A DNA stretch of 64,000 nucleotides, from positions 236,988 through 300,987 of the forward strand of contig JADZEQ010000009.1 in assembly GCA_020850455.1 (NCBI GenBank), read 5' to 3'. Positions 10,501 through 19,197 of the stretch are shown here, piece after piece. The position numbers and the translations under genes are program-made. The notes beneath the pieces are model-generated. The model made no database searches and was not told the origin of the DNA. It worked only from the letters and a program-made list of their open reading frames with translations. Every line of letters begins with the position of its first letter. Positions within the stretch are counted from its first letter, which is position 1. This DNA comes from Sphingomonadaceae bacterium. GTDB taxonomy: Bacteria > Pseudomonadota > Alphaproteobacteria > Sphingomonadales > Sphingomonadaceae.

Positions 10501-11644
10501 CGCTGCGCAATATATATGACCCATATAGGATCGCGTCGGCATCCGCCTGATATTCGAGCGTCGGCCCCGACCATGGCCCGTCGATCAGCATGGCCGCGCG
10601 CAGGCGGTTGGCGGTAACGCCGCCCAGCGCCAGCCCCGCAAGGCGCGTGCGCGCATCCAGACGCAGCGCCTGTAGCCGCGCATCGCCCACATTTATACCG
10701 CCCGCCATATCCACCTGCGCCGCCGCCGCGACAAAGGCGGCATTGCCCTGCCAGCGGGCACCATCGATCCGGCCATGGCTGGTTATCGCCAGCCCGTCCG
10801 CCCCGACCAAGGCCGCCACATCCCGCCCCAGCCAGCCCTGTGGCCAGATGCGCCCGTTGATGCGCGCATCACCCGCCGCAAGCCCCAGTTGCAATCGCGC
10901 CAATCGCCCGCCCGCGCCATCATCTGCCGCCACGCTCCCGCGCCAAGCCTGCCAGTTGCCCGCGCCTTGCAACACCGCGACCAAGCCCGATTGCGCGCCG
11001 ATCAGGCTGGCAATAACCCCGCCTGCAGGCGCATTGACCCGCCCGTTCGCCGCAAAAACCCCATCGTCGGGCCGCGCGTCGACGTGCATGTCCGCCCGCT
11101 CACCCCCGCTCAAACCCACATTGCCATCGAGGATCAGCCGCCCGGCGCGTACGTCCACGCGCCCGGCCATGCTGCCGCGCGCGGCATGGCCCGCGACCGC
11201 GCGATCGACATCGATGCGCCGCACCGCAAAATCGTCGATATCCAGATCAAAATCGGGCAACCAACCCTTGTCCGCCGTTGGCCGCAATTGCGGACGCCGC
11301 AACAGATGCGCCCGCGCCACCGCCGCCCGGTCAATGTCGAGCCGATTGGCGAGCAAAAATTGCAGCGGGTGCCAGTCAATCGCCGCTTCGTTGAGCGTCA
11401 GAAACACACCATCCGGGTCGGAAATGCGCACGTCGATCAATTTGGGGTTGCTGTAAATCGACCCATCGATCCGCCCGATGCGGATCACCAACCCATTTTC
11501 CGCCTGCCGCGCGGCGATGCGGTCAATCAAAAATCTTTTGCCCGGCGATGTATCGAGCAGCGCGAGCAACAGCGCAAGGACGAGGAGGAGCGCAAGCACC
11601 AGCCCCGCGGCCCACAGCCCCCAACGGCCGAGCCGCCGGGTCAA
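7514..11644 (-). CDS. tamB: Translocation and assembly module subunit TamB
   Basis: A 1376-residue protein with one N-terminal inner-membrane anchor (GLVLALLLVLALLLALL, about residues 15-31) followed by a very long repetitive beta-rich region and a C-terminal DUF490 domain. TamB spans the periplasm as an AsmA-like hydrophobic groove and works with TamA in outer membrane protein insertion or phospholipid transport. Its start overlaps the tamA stop by 4 bp, the classical tamAB arrangement. Length is within the family range. Confidence 0.94.
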   Translation of the reverse strand: MTRRLGRWGLWAAGLVLALLLVLALLLALLDTSPGKRFLIDRIAARQAENGLVIRIGRIDGSIYSNPKLIDVRISDPDGVFLTLNEAAIDWHPLQFLLANRLDIDRAAVARAHLLRRPQLRPTADKGWLPDFDLDIDDFAVRRIDVDRAVAGHAARGSMAGRVDVRAGRLILDGNVGLSGGERADMHVDARPDDGVFAANGRVNAPAGGVIASLIGAQSGLVAVLQGAGNWQAWRGSVAADDGAGGRLARLQLGLAAGDARINGRIWPQGWLGRDVAALVGADGLAITSHGRIDGARWQGNAAFVAAAAQVDMAGGINVGDARLQALRLDARTRLAGLALGGVTANRLRAAMLIDGPWSGPTLEYQADADAILYGSYILRSVHMAGRGSLARTLALPLHITAASAGGVAPNIDPMLRRLTLDARILRQNGVWRAEDMRLVAPGLRIAGNGSFTPANGNIAAQLSGGFADIAIPNVARGMVRSNVAINGRWGAPLTLNGRVEGDFARITNPSIATLLGGRLRVASNFAYGGDGIWRFAATRLDAPKLHAALSGQYQAGGQLRLTARGSHSAYGPFTADVAGLPSRPRVALLLTAPLPALQLRQLRLTLEPEADGFAITLAGGSMLGPFQGTGALLLPADGAARVRVDNFLVSDTRLSGQIMLTDGAMTGALTLSGGGVNGTLTLQPNGGEQQILAQLSLRDAQFAGPPAIAIHRGQVAADVRLATGGANVSADFELAGVERGAMFIDQAAGNLRLRGGRGLLTAALSGDRGRAFNLQTRVAIRPGALTINAAGTLAARALRLTRPAELTRVEGGWQLAPAEVRIGDGQAQISGVLGDATRIDAGFDAVPMALLDLVNRDLAARGLASGRLHYFAPASGADSGDMQLRISGFNRVGLGNFGDPVDVAVNANLTGNGAALRGVVSRNGVSVSRVQARLAPLGSGSLGARLAGAPLFAQIRYSGDAAKLWALTGIDALSIAGPVAIAADVGGTLRDPRIHGSLRMQGGRVEGVETGTIVTNVAAEGRFDGTRLRLSRLSGVTAGDGAVTGVGDVSLSAEDGFPMLLQLRAVRALLLNRDDVTARVSGPLTVSRSAAGNRIAGQFTLDAGRFRLGRATALDALPVVNVTEINLPAGRRRVAGGAPWQLDFAVNGRDSLRVEGMGIDSIWATDLRVRGDVRNFAITGDARLVRGDYVFAGRRFQLERGTIHFDGSSPANPSLDIQASDDMAGIDATINVRGTGNNPEISFASTPALPEDELLSRILFGSSITDISVTEAAQLGLALAALRDGGGGLDPINAIRRATGLDRLRILPADSILGTGTAVAAGKYVTRRIYVEVISDGQGYSATRAEFQITRWLAILGSISTIGRESVNLRIQRDY

Positions 11645-13836
11645 AATGCCTGCCCCAAGGAAACATAAACGGCGATGCGATTGTCGCCGGGGCGCGGGTT
11701 GATCGGCGTCCCCACATCAACGCGGATTGGCCCGAAATTGCTGGCGTACCGCACGCCCAAACCCGCACCAAAGCGCATGTCGGAAAAATCCGAACCATGC
11801 AGCATCGCGCCGCTGCCAATGGCGCCGCCATCGACAAAGGGCACCAGCGAAAAGGCACCCCTGACGGGGACGCGCGCTTCGAGCGAAAATTCGCCAAGAC
11901 TGCGCCCGCCCAATGGGTTGCCGAGCGGGTCGCGTGGCCCCACCGCCTGATAGCCAAAGCCGCGCACCGAACTGCCGCCGCCTGCATAGAGCCGCCGCGA
12001 CGGGGCGATGGCATCGCGCGAAGCCCCGGCGATGGTCGCAAGGCGCAACCGGCCCGCCAAAACGCTGCGCCCGGCGAGCGGCCAATATCCGCTGGCGTCG
12101 ATTTGCGCGCGCGCATAGCCAAAAAATTGATCCTGAAAGGATATTTCGGGAAACAGCCGCGCCGACACGCGAAATCCGCGCGTCGGGTCGAGCAAGTCAT
12201 TCGACCCGTCATAGGCCACATAGCCGCCGATCGACGCAATGGCATAGCGCCGCGAGACCAAAGCCATACGTGGCTGGACAAAGGCGCGTTCGTCGGTGCC
12301 GATCAATTCGCTTTCAAGCGACCATGTCCAATGTTTTTGATAGAGGAGGGTCGATGTCCGTTCGATGCGCGCGGCAACGCGGATGGTGCGCGCGTCAAAG
12401 GCGGGCAGATTGGCATTGCTCGCCAATAATTCGATGGTCAGCGTCCGGTCGCGCCCCTGCCAATTTTGCCGCCGGAAACTGACGCTGCCCAATTGTTCGC
12501 GCGTACCCAGCACCCCGCGCAGGCTGAGCGCCCCTTCGGGTGGGAAGAGATTGCGGTGCTGCCAGCCCAGTTCGATGCGATAGCCATCGCCCGTGCCATA
12601 ACCGATGGCGCCGGTCAGGCTGCGTAGCGGGCCGGGTGCGACATGCACCGCAATATCGGTGCTTGCCCCATCCTGACTGGGTTGCGGTTCGATGCGCACC
12701 GATGCCGCAAGGCCGGTGGCGATGATCGCGCGGCGCAAATCCTCTATGCCCGACTGGCGGAACATCTCCCCCGTTTGAAAGCGCGCGATGCGCACCAGAT
12801 GGGGGGCACCGAACAGGCCACCATCATCGGCAAGTATCCGCCCAAAGCGAAGCCGCGCACCCGGTTCGATGGGCTGGGTCAATTGCGCAGCCATGCTGTC
12901 ATGATCGACGATCAGCGATTCTTGGCCCACCCGCGCAAAGGGATAGCCGGTTTCGGGCAGCTCGGCCGCAAGCACCGACTGCGATTTGGCAATGCGGTCG
13001 GCAAGCACAGCATCGCCCACATTGATGCCGAACAGGCGGGTTATCCGTGCGACCTCCCCCGCATCGTGGAGCGTTTCGAGCCCGGGGAGCGTGACCGCAT
13101 CATAATGATATCTTGGCCCCGCCGCGATATAATAGCGGATGACAACGCCATCGGCATCGCGCGCAAAGCTGTGGCTCACCATCGCATCATAATAGCCATC
13201 ATTGTCGAGCAACTGGTCGAGCAATTGGCTATCTTCGCGCGCACGGCGGAGAATTTGGGCCGCGCTCGCCGCTGCATCGCCCCCCGCGAGCAGGGTCGAC
13301 AATGCATCAAAGCGCGTTTGGAAACGGCGATTGGCGATGTCGTCCAACCCCTGTAATTCGACATGGTAGCGCATGTTGCCGCTATCCCCGGCCAATATGG
13401 CGGCCCCATCATCAACCTGAACCGGCAGTGCCCCGGTCGCAATATCGACATCCTCCGCCTGCGGCGGCGCAGCAACATCATCGGTGGCAATATCAACATG
13501 GGCGTTGGGGGCATCTGCGTTCGCTGTCGCACCCGCCGCTCCATCCGCTATGGGCGGTGGTGCAGGCGGCGGGGGAAGCGGCGGCAGCGCAGGCAGCGGT
13601 GTTGCATCTGGCCAATCGACGCCAAGGTCTGGCAAATCGGCCATCGGCGCATCGACCGACAATATGTCCTGACCATTATCGGCGGGTGGGGCATCCGTGG
13701 GGGCGGGCTCAGCGGGGGGAATATTCGCCGCATCTTGCGCGTGCGCGGTGCCCGGCCCACAGGCCAGCGCGGCAACGCACACCCCAAGGGCCAAGCCTGT
13801 CCGTATCGCGCGCCGCTGCATCGCCCGCCTGTCCAA
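11641..13836 (-). CDS. tamA: Outer membrane assembly protein TamA (Omp85 family)
   Basis: A 731-residue Omp85 protein. It starts with a signal peptide (ALGVCVAALACGPGTAHAQ), then an unusually long Pro/Ala/Asp-rich linker to about residue 150, POTRA-like repeats, and a C-terminal 16-strand barrel that ends in the aromatic YVSLGQAF expected of outer membrane proteins. The VRGFGYQ segment is the conserved L6 VRGF/Y motif of the Omp85 barrel. It pairs with TamB, with which it overlaps by 4 bp. The acidic, Pro-rich N-terminal linker is longer than in enterobacterial TamA. Confidence 0.93.
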   Translation of the reverse strand: MDRRAMQRRAIRTGLALGVCVAALACGPGTAHAQDAANIPPAEPAPTDAPPADNGQDILSVDAPMADLPDLGVDWPDATPLPALPPLPPPPAPPPIADGAAGATANADAPNAHVDIATDDVAAPPQAEDVDIATGALPVQVDDGAAILAGDSGNMRYHVELQGLDDIANRRFQTRFDALSTLLAGGDAAASAAQILRRAREDSQLLDQLLDNDGYYDAMVSHSFARDADGVVIRYYIAAGPRYHYDAVTLPGLETLHDAGEVARITRLFGINVGDAVLADRIAKSQSVLAAELPETGYPFARVGQESLIVDHDSMAAQLTQPIEPGARLRFGRILADDGGLFGAPHLVRIARFQTGEMFRQSGIEDLRRAIIATGLAASVRIEPQPSQDGASTDIAVHVAPGPLRSLTGAIGYGTGDGYRIELGWQHRNLFPPEGALSLRGVLGTREQLGSVSFRRQNWQGRDRTLTIELLASNANLPAFDARTIRVAARIERTSTLLYQKHWTWSLESELIGTDERAFVQPRMALVSRRYAIASIGGYVAYDGSNDLLDPTRGFRVSARLFPEISFQDQFFGYARAQIDASGYWPLAGRSVLAGRLRLATIAGASRDAIAPSRRLYAGGGSSVRGFGYQAVGPRDPLGNPLGGRSLGEFSLEARVPVRGAFSLVPFVDGGAIGSGAMLHGSDFSDMRFGAGLGVRYASNFGPIRVDVGTPINPRPGDNRIAVYVSLGQAF

Positions 13837-13867
13837 TAATCGTCAGGCGCTGGCAAGCCTGTTTGGA

Positions 13868-14416
13868 TTAAAATGCCGCCTGCAATTGTTGCAGAAAGCG
13901 CGCCACCATCGGCGGTTCGCTGGACGCGTCGGTGGCGACCATGGCGTTTTCAAGACTTGCCACCCGGCGATAGAGATCGCTGCTCTGGCCGATCAGCCTT
14001 TGTGCCGCCATGGGTAGCTGTGCCACCAGCGCAGCATCAATATGCGGCGACGGGCCGAGCCGGTTGGCAGGCAGCAGCGCGGCATCGGCGGCCAATTCGC
14101 CGCTGGCGATTGCGCGTTGCAAGAGCAGCCAGGCGATGATGTGCATCAGTCGCGTCGTCAGCCGCAGCGATTCGCATGACAGCGCAATCCGGAGCGCCGG
14201 GTCACAGCGCGCGTGCCATTGTTGCAGTGCCAATGTTTCGGCATCGCTGCTTTGCGCGGTCGCCATCAATGCGGCATGGACACCGCTTCCGCCACGCAGC
14301 GGCTGGCTGGCCAACGCGCGGTCAAACCAGCCACGTGCCTCATCCGCCAATAAAAGCGCTTCATTATAAAGGCTTGCTGCCAAGGATGGTTGCATGTTGA
14401 TGCGCCGCGCACTCAT
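13868..14416 (-). CDS. DUF1465 family protein
   Basis: A 182-residue largely helical protein matching DUF1465 (PF07323), which is restricted to alphaproteobacteria. Typical features are the N-terminal SLYNEALLLADEARGWFD and the middle SCESLRLTTRLMHIIAWLLLQ. The function is unknown. It lies 31 bp upstream of tamA on the same strand. The ATG at 14416 is used; an internal ATG at 14395 is an alternative. Confidence 0.85.
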   Translation of the reverse strand: MSARRINMQPSLAASLYNEALLLADEARGWFDRALASQPLRGGSGVHAALMATAQSSDAETLALQQWHARCDPALRIALSCESLRLTTRLMHIIAWLLLQRAIASGELAADAALLPANRLGPSPHIDAALVAQLPMAAQRLIGQSSDLYRRVASLENAMVATDASSEPPMVARFLQQLQAAF

Positions 14417-14512
14417 GCGGCTGCTCTGCCCTGCCCGATTTGCGAAGGCAACGCGGCTGATGCGCCATGCTGTGCCAAAATGGAATCGCCGGTAACGATA
14501 TTGGGGCGCGGC

Positions 14513-14710
14513 TCAGGCGATAATGTCGGGCACCAGCCGGTCTTCGAGCCACGCCATCTCATCACGCAGGCGCAATTTGCGTTTTTTGAGGCGGGCAATC
14601 GCCATTTGGTCGGGCACCGCCATCGCGCCTAGGGCGTTGATCGCAGCATCAAGGTCGCGGTGTTCGACCCGCACAACATCCAAACGGCGCTGCATTTCAT
14701 CCTGCGTCAT
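14513..14710 (-). CDS. YdcH-like DUF465 small protein
   Basis: A 65-residue charged helical protein of the DUF465/YdcH family. The family signature is the C-terminal half ARLKKRKLRLRDEMAWLED. Members are small coiled-coil proteins of unknown function. It is divergent from a second, shorter DUF465 gene at 14933, and the pair shares the 220-bp region between them. Confidence 0.85.
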   Translation of the reverse strand: MTQDEMQRRLDVVRVEHRDLDAAINALGAMAVPDQMAIARLKKRKLRLRDEMAWLEDRLVPDIIA

Positions 14711-14932
14711 AATTTCACCCTGCCGCTTTCCGCGCGCCGGTCAATATCGATGTTGCGGGCCAGACGCATCCGCTGGTCGCGGTAAAGAGCGGATTCATAC
14801 ATTTTTTTGGCGACAAGACAGCGCTTTCCTGTTTCACTCTCACCTGTCGGGTTCGCCGATGCGACTCGGCCCGTGCGCCGCCCTCGCGACGTTCGGCATT
14901 TGGTGAAAGCCGATCTGAAAGGAGACTATGGC

Positions 14933-15106
14933 ATGTCCAAGGCTGTTTCCGCCCATAACCCCCACATCGAAGCGTTGTTGGCGCGTCATGCCGACCTCGA
15001 ATCGCGCATCGCGACCGAATCAGCGCGTCCGCAACCGGACATGGGGATTATTGCGGAGCTGAAGCGCGCCAAACTCAAGATCAAGGATAGCCTTATCACG
15101 GGCTAA
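14933..15106 (+). CDS. YdcH-like DUF465 small protein
   Basis: A 57-residue protein that ends in the DUF465 signature (IIAELKRAKLKIKDSL). The start is fixed by a strong AAGGAG ribosome-binding site about eight bases upstream of the ATG at 14933; the open frame further upstream is not coding. It is divergent from its paralogue at 14513-14710. A strong hairpin follows its stop. Confidence 0.9.
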   Translation: MSKAVSAHNPHIEALLARHADLESRIATESARPQPDMGIIAELKRAKLKIKDSLITG

Positions 15107-15107
15107 G

Positions 15108-15149
15108 GGCGCAAATGGGGGGCAGGATATTCTTGCCCCCAAATGCGCC
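15108..15149 (+). terminator. Hairpin terminator after ydcH-like gene
   Basis: A two-part stem starts 2 bp after the stop: GGCGCA pairs with TGCGCC, and GGGGGCA with TGCCCCC, separated by AAT/AAA and closed by a 9-base loop. A T-rich stretch (TTATATTTTTT) follows about 12 bases later. The PilZ gene converges from the other side, so it may stop transcription from both. Confidence 0.7.
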
Positions 15150-15177
15150 GCGCCCTGCTTATATTTTTTGCACCAAT

Positions 15178-15561
15178 TCAGCGAATCACGCGCGCGCGTC
15201 GCACAACCGGCACGGCGCGTGGCGCGCGCTTGGTGGTTGGGCGCACGGTCACCGGGCGCATCGCATCGCGCGGGTCCACCGCAACGTCGAACCTGACGCC
15301 AAAACGCCCCGGTTGCACCCACGCCACCTGCCCCGGAATCTTGCCGATTCGGGCAATTTCAACCGCCACATTTTCGCCAACGGCAAATTCCACCTTGCTA
15401 TCGGCGAGCATCCCGCCCGCCGACAGATTGCGGATAACAATGTCAAATTGGCCGTCCAGACGCGCAACATGGGCCACGGCCTTTAGAAACATGCTGTCGC
15501 GGCGGTTGCCGCGCAGCGCCAGCGCGTCAAAATCCATCTCGGTGGGGAGATCATGCTTCAT
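15178..15561 (-). CDS. PilZ domain protein
   Basis: A 127-residue single-domain PilZ protein, a candidate cyclic di-GMP receptor. The first arginine motif appears as RGNRRDSMF (residues 17-25), the second motif as RNLSAGGM (residues 44-51, D/NxSxxG), with PGQVAWVQPGRFGVRFD completing the barrel. The basic C-terminus (KRAPRAVPVVRRARVIR) is an extension. Two GGDEF proteins and an HD-GYP protein are encoded elsewhere in this window and could feed the same signal. Confidence 0.85.
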   Translation of the reverse strand: MKHDLPTEMDFDALALRGNRRDSMFLKAVAHVARLDGQFDIVIRNLSAGGMLADSKVEFAVGENVAVEIARIGKIPGQVAWVQPGRFGVRFDVAVDPRDAMRPVTVRPTTKRAPRAVPVVRRARVIR

Positions 15562-15664
15562 TCAACCAAATCCCGCCAAATGGGGTGCATGGCGCATGTC
15601 GATGCACATGCCCGGCCACCCATGGTCAAGATTATGGAATTAAAAGCAGGGGGTTAGAATGGGG

Positions 15665-16150
15665 TTAATCGTCGCGCGAAACGCGTTCATTGCGTTCGTG
15701 GGCTTCCTGCGCCTCCAGCGTCATGGTGGCGATGGGCCGCGCAATCAGCCGTGCGAGCGCAATGGGTTCGCCGGTCACTTCGCAATAGCCATATTCCCCC
15801 TCATCAATCCGGCGCAACGCCGCGTCGATTTTGGAAACAAGCTTGCGCTGCCGGTCGCGGGTGCGCAATTCAATCGCCCAGTCGGTTTCGCTCGACGCCC
15901 GGTCGGTCAGATCGGGTTCGCGCAGCGGCCCTTCTTGTAAATGGGCGAGCGTCAATTCCGCTTCGTCCATGATATTGCGTTTCCAGTCGACCAAAAGACG
16001 GCGGAAAAACGCCTGTTGGCGCGGATTCATAAAGGTTTCGTCATCGCCGGGGACATAGCCGTCGGGGGCGAGGTTGGGCCGATGCGCCAGACCATCACCA
16101 TTTGCATGATCGTCAATTTGGGCTTTGGCACCCGATGGGGAGGAGGACAT
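15665..16150 (-). CDS. dksA: DksA-type RNA polymerase-binding protein, zinc-less
   Basis: A 161-residue DksA/TraR-family protein: N-terminal tail, coiled-coil with RQQAFFRRLLVDWKR, the tip region, then the C-terminal motif EYGYCEVTGEPIALARL and RPIATMTLEAQ. Only one of the four zinc-binding cysteines remains (C-E-V-T instead of CxxC, TMTL instead of CxxC). That is the known pattern for alphaproteobacterial DksA, not a defect. With ppGpp it reprograms transcription at stringent promoters by entering the RNA polymerase secondary channel. Confidence 0.9.
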   Translation of the reverse strand: MSSSPSGAKAQIDDHANGDGLAHRPNLAPDGYVPGDDETFMNPRQQAFFRRLLVDWKRNIMDEAELTLAHLQEGPLREPDLTDRASSETDWAIELRTRDRQRKLVSKIDAALRRIDEGEYGYCEVTGEPIALARLIARPIATMTLEAQEAHERNERVSRDD

Positions 16151-16536
16151 GTGCTTTTATGCTCCCGACATTGCACGCGCGGATCCAAATTTGTGCAGAC
16201 TTTGTTGCTGCATCTCATGGGTCGCCGCCGTCTCTCTCTCGGCGGGCGACAGGCGCGGCTATAGGCAGGGCCGACGCGTGTCGCAAGGGGCATATCGCTG
16301 TGGACCGAGCGACAAGAATTGCCGCATCGCCTGTCCGATTTTGAAACAATTTGTCCCGAATCCGGCCAAGATCGCCCGACAGGGGGTGAATTGGTAAGGC
16401 ATCCATGGTTAAAGCCGTTGCATCCATATAGTAGAAAGCGCCAAAGGAGCGCTGGACTGCGATGGGAACAGCCAATGGGGCGTGCAGCGTCAGATAAGCG
16501 CGCATGACCCCGACAAGATTTTAGGTGGAGACGATA
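16151..16536. other. Intergenic region between dksA and PEP-CTERM-like gene
   Basis: The 386 bp between these divergent genes must hold both promoters. I see a short perfect hairpin (AGCGC...GCGCT) near 16437-16454 with no T-run, and the ribosome-binding site GGTGGAG ahead of the gene at 16537. No open frame here looks protein-coding, and no RNA gene was recognised. Confidence 0.5.
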
Positions 16537-17808
16537 ATGTCGGTACGCATGGCCTTGGCAAAACTTTGTGCCTGCACCTGCGGGGGGGCACTGATCGGCA
16601 CGGGTGCCGTGCAATTGAGCCAGCCCTCCGTGGCGCGCGAACGCGTCAGCAATGTGCGCTCGGTTCCCAAAATGCGTTCGCGCGTTGTCCATCGCGCCCG
16701 CCCGCACCGCGTGGCCCGCGCCCGTTCCATCCAGCGTGTGCGCCGGGTGGTGACGCGCCGGACGATCATTCCCGCCCAGCCGACGGTCATCACCACCACC
16801 GGCGCGCCGGTGCCCTTGCCGCGTCCCAGCGGTGAATATGGCGGCGGGTCGAGCGGCGGTTACCCGATCGTCATCGGCGGCAGCGGCGGTTTCGGCGGCG
16901 GCTTTGGCGGTTTCTTTGGCGGTTTTTTCGGTGGTAGCAGCGGCGGTTCCAGCGGTGGCAGCATCGTGATTTCGTCGACCACATCGGGTGGCAGCACCTC
17001 CACCTCCGGCGGCTCGACATCGACCTCGGGCGGGTCCACCTCGACCTCGGGTGGCAGCACATCATCGTCCACTGGCGGGGTCAGCACCTCAACCGGCGGC
17101 GTTTCGTCGACATCCTCCTCCACCTCGGGTGGGGTATCAACCTCCACCGGCGGGGTGAGCACCTCGACATCGACCGGTGGGGTTTCGACCTCGACCGGCG
17201 GGGTCAGCAGTTCGACCGGCGGTGTTTCGACCTCCACCGGCGGGGTCAGCACCTCCACCGGTGGTGTCAGCACGTCATCGGGGGTTTCGACCTCGACCGG
17301 CGGTGTTTCGACCTCGTCGGGTGTGTCAACTTCGACCGGCGGCGTTTCGACCAGCTCGGGGGTTTCGACCTCGACCGGCGGTGTCTCGACCAGTTCGGGG
17401 GTTTCAACCTCCAGCAGCTCCTCCTCGTCGAGCAGCAGCTCCAGCTCCTCCAGCTCCTCCTCGTCCAGTTCAGGCGGGTCGTCGAGCTTTGGCGGATCGT
17501 CGAGCTTTGGTGGTTCCTCCTCCTCGTCGAGCAGCAGTTCCAGCTCCTCCTCGTCCAGCTCGGGCGGATCGTCGAGCTTTGGCACCTCAACCAGTTCGAC
17601 TTCGTCGTCGTCGAGCAGCTCCAGCTCCTCCTCGTCGAGTTCGTCGAGCTCGGGCGGGTCGAGCGGCACGTCGAGCGGCACCGATGTTCCAGCGCCGCCG
17701 ATGGTGCTGCTGTTTGGTGCGGCCGCTGCCGCGCTGGTCACCCGCCGCCGCCTGAAGCGCAAGGATGGCGCGGCGACGGAGCGCAAAAACTCCACCCGCG
17801 CCGCTTAA
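16537..17808 (+). CDS. Ser/Thr-rich low-complexity protein with PEP-CTERM-like tail
   Basis: A 423-residue protein in four parts: a signal-like N-terminus (MALAKLCACTCGGALIGTGAV), a very basic Arg-rich segment to about residue 85, a Gly-rich segment, and about 240 residues of STGGV/SGGSTST repeats followed by pure serine tracts. The C-terminus has VPAPP, a hydrophobic helix (MVLLFGAAAAALV) and RRRLKRK, which is the layout of a PEP-CTERM/exosortase sorting signal. It is probably exported and processed by an exosortase, perhaps glycosylated on Ser/Thr. The start is supported by GGTGGAG 6-7 bases upstream of 16537. The function is unknown. Confidence 0.75.
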   Translation: MSVRMALAKLCACTCGGALIGTGAVQLSQPSVARERVSNVRSVPKMRSRVVHRARPHRVARARSIQRVRRVVTRRTIIPAQPTVITTTGAPVPLPRPSGEYGGGSSGGYPIVIGGSGGFGGGFGGFFGGFFGGSSGGSSGGSIVISSTTSGGSTSTSGGSTSTSGGSTSTSGGSTSSSTGGVSTSTGGVSSTSSSTSGGVSTSTGGVSTSTSTGGVSTSTGGVSSSTGGVSTSTGGVSTSTGGVSTSSGVSTSTGGVSTSSGVSTSTGGVSTSSGVSTSTGGVSTSSGVSTSSSSSSSSSSSSSSSSSSSSSGGSSSFGGSSSFGGSSSSSSSSSSSSSSSSGGSSSFGTSTSSTSSSSSSSSSSSSSSSSSGGSSGTSSGTDVPAPPMVLLFGAAAAALVTRRRLKRKDGAATERKNSTRAA

Positions 17809-17845
17809 ACGCTGGCGCGGACCGGCGCAGCAACGCCGGGGCAAT

Positions 17846-17877
17846 GGGGCGGTTGCAGCGATGCAGCCGCCCCTTTT
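17846..17877 (+). terminator. Rho-independent terminator after PEP-CTERM-like gene
   Basis: GGGGCGGTTGCA pairs with TGCAGCCGCCCC (one G-T pair in 12) around a GCGA loop, followed by TTTT. It sits 38 bp after the stop and upstream of serS, so serS has its own promoter in the next 45 bp. Confidence 0.85.
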
Positions 17878-17922
17878 CTATGCGCTTGCCTTGACCGGCG
17901 CGGACGTTTAGCGCGCGATGCC

Positions 17923-19197
17923 ATGCATGATATTCGCGCCATCCGGGAAAATCCCGCCGCCTTTGATTTAGGGCTCAGCCGGCGGGGGCTACCGCCGCAA
18001 GCCGACGCCATTTTGGCCGATGACAAGCGCCACCGTGCGCTGGTCACCCAAGCACAGACAGGCCAAGCGCGGCGCAACGAAGCGTCCAAGGCCATCGGCG
18101 CGGCGATGGCCAAGGGCGATCAGGCAGCCGCCGAGGCATTGAAGGCAGAGGTGGCGGCGCTCAAGCAAAGCCTGCCCGCCTGTGAGGCGGAGGCAGAGGT
18201 GCTGGGCACCCAGATCCGCGATGCGCTGGCCGCGATTCCCAATTTGCCCGCCGATGATGTGCCGCTGGGAGAGGACGAAAGCGGCAATGTCGAACAAAAA
18301 CGCTGGGGAACCCCGCGTACATTTGACTTTACCCCGCGCGAACATGCCGATTTTGCCCCGGCGCTCGGCCTCGATTTTGAAACCGCGGCCAAAATGTCGG
18401 GTGCCCGTTTCGCCTTTTTGAAAGGGCAGATGGCGCGGCTCGAACGCGCGCTCGGCCAATATATGCTCGATATGCAGACGGGGGCTGCCGGTTATGTCGA
18501 ATGCGCCACCCCCCTGCTGGTGCGCGACGATGCCGCCTTTGGCACCACCCAATTGCCCAAGTTTCGCGAAGATTTATTCCAGACCACCGATGGACGCTGG
18601 TTGATTTCAACGAGCGAGATGAGCCTGACCAACGCGGTGCGCGAACAGATTATGGACGCCGGTGCGCTGCCGCTGCGTATGACCGCGCTCACCCCCTGTT
18701 TCCGCAGCGAAGCGGGTGCGGCGGGGCGCGACACGCGCGGCTACATCCGCCAGCATCAATTTTGGAAGGTCGAACTGGTATCGATTGTCGAGCCGGAGGC
18801 GAGCGATGCCGAACTGGAACGCAAGACATTGGCCGCCGAAGCGGTGCTGGAGGGGCTGAACCTCCCCTATCGGCGGATGCTGCTGTGCAGCGGCGATATG
18901 GGCTTTGCCGCGCGCAAAACCTATGATCTGGAGGTGTGGTTGCCCGGCCAGGGCGCCTATCGTGAAATATCCTCCTGCTCCAACTGCGGGGATTTTCAGG
19001 CGCGGCGAATGAACGCCCGTTATCGCAGCGCGGCGGACAAAAACCCGCGCTTTGTCCATACGCTCAACGGGTCGGGGCTGGCGGTCGGGCGGACTTTGGT
19101 CGCCATCCTCGAAAATGGGCAAGAGGCGGATGGCAGCGTCACCCTCCCCCCCGCGCTCCACCCCTATATGGGCGGCATCACCCGGCTGGAGCCATGA
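17923..19197 (+). CDS. serS: Seryl-tRNA synthetase
   Basis: A 424-residue class II synthetase of normal length that charges tRNA-Ser. The N-terminal coiled-coil arm (about residues 30-100) is followed by the catalytic domain with motif 2 ([16 protein letters not shown]) and motif 3 ([18 protein letters not shown]). The ATG at 17923 begins [11 protein letters not shown], the standard start of the family. The stop overlaps the start of surE. Confidence 0.98.
   Translation: MHDIRAIRENPAAFDLGLSRRGLPPQADAILADDKRHRALVTQAQTGQARRNEASKAIGAAMAKGDQAAAEALKAEVAALKQSLPACEAEAEVLGTQIRDALAAIPNLPADDVPLGEDESGNVEQKRWGTPRTFDFTPREHADFAPALGLDFETAAKMSGARFAFLKGQMARLERALGQYMLDMQTGAAGYVECATPLLVRDDAAFGTTQLPKFREDLFQTTDGRWLISTSEMSLTNAVREQIMDAGALPLRMTALTPCFRSEAGAAGRDTRGYIRQHQFWKVELVSIVEPEASDAELERKTLAAEAVLEGLNLPYRRMLLCSGDMGFAARKTYDLEVWLPGQGAYREISSCSNCGDFQARRMNARYRSAADKNPRFVHTLNGSGLAVGRTLVAILENGQEADGSVTLPPALHPYMGGITRLEP

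Noticed and set aside
7674..11668. Several plus-strand open frames of 100-480 codons inside tamB
   Set aside because: High-GC antisense shadows of the TamB frame, with no recognised domains and no start signals.
16860..17795. A 311-codon minus-strand open frame opposite the Ser/Thr-rich gene, rich in Glu, Pro and Val
   Set aside because: It is the mirror of the serine/glycine repeat composition; it has no ribosome-binding site or family resemblance, and the plus-strand gene has a signal peptide, a sorting tail and a terminator.
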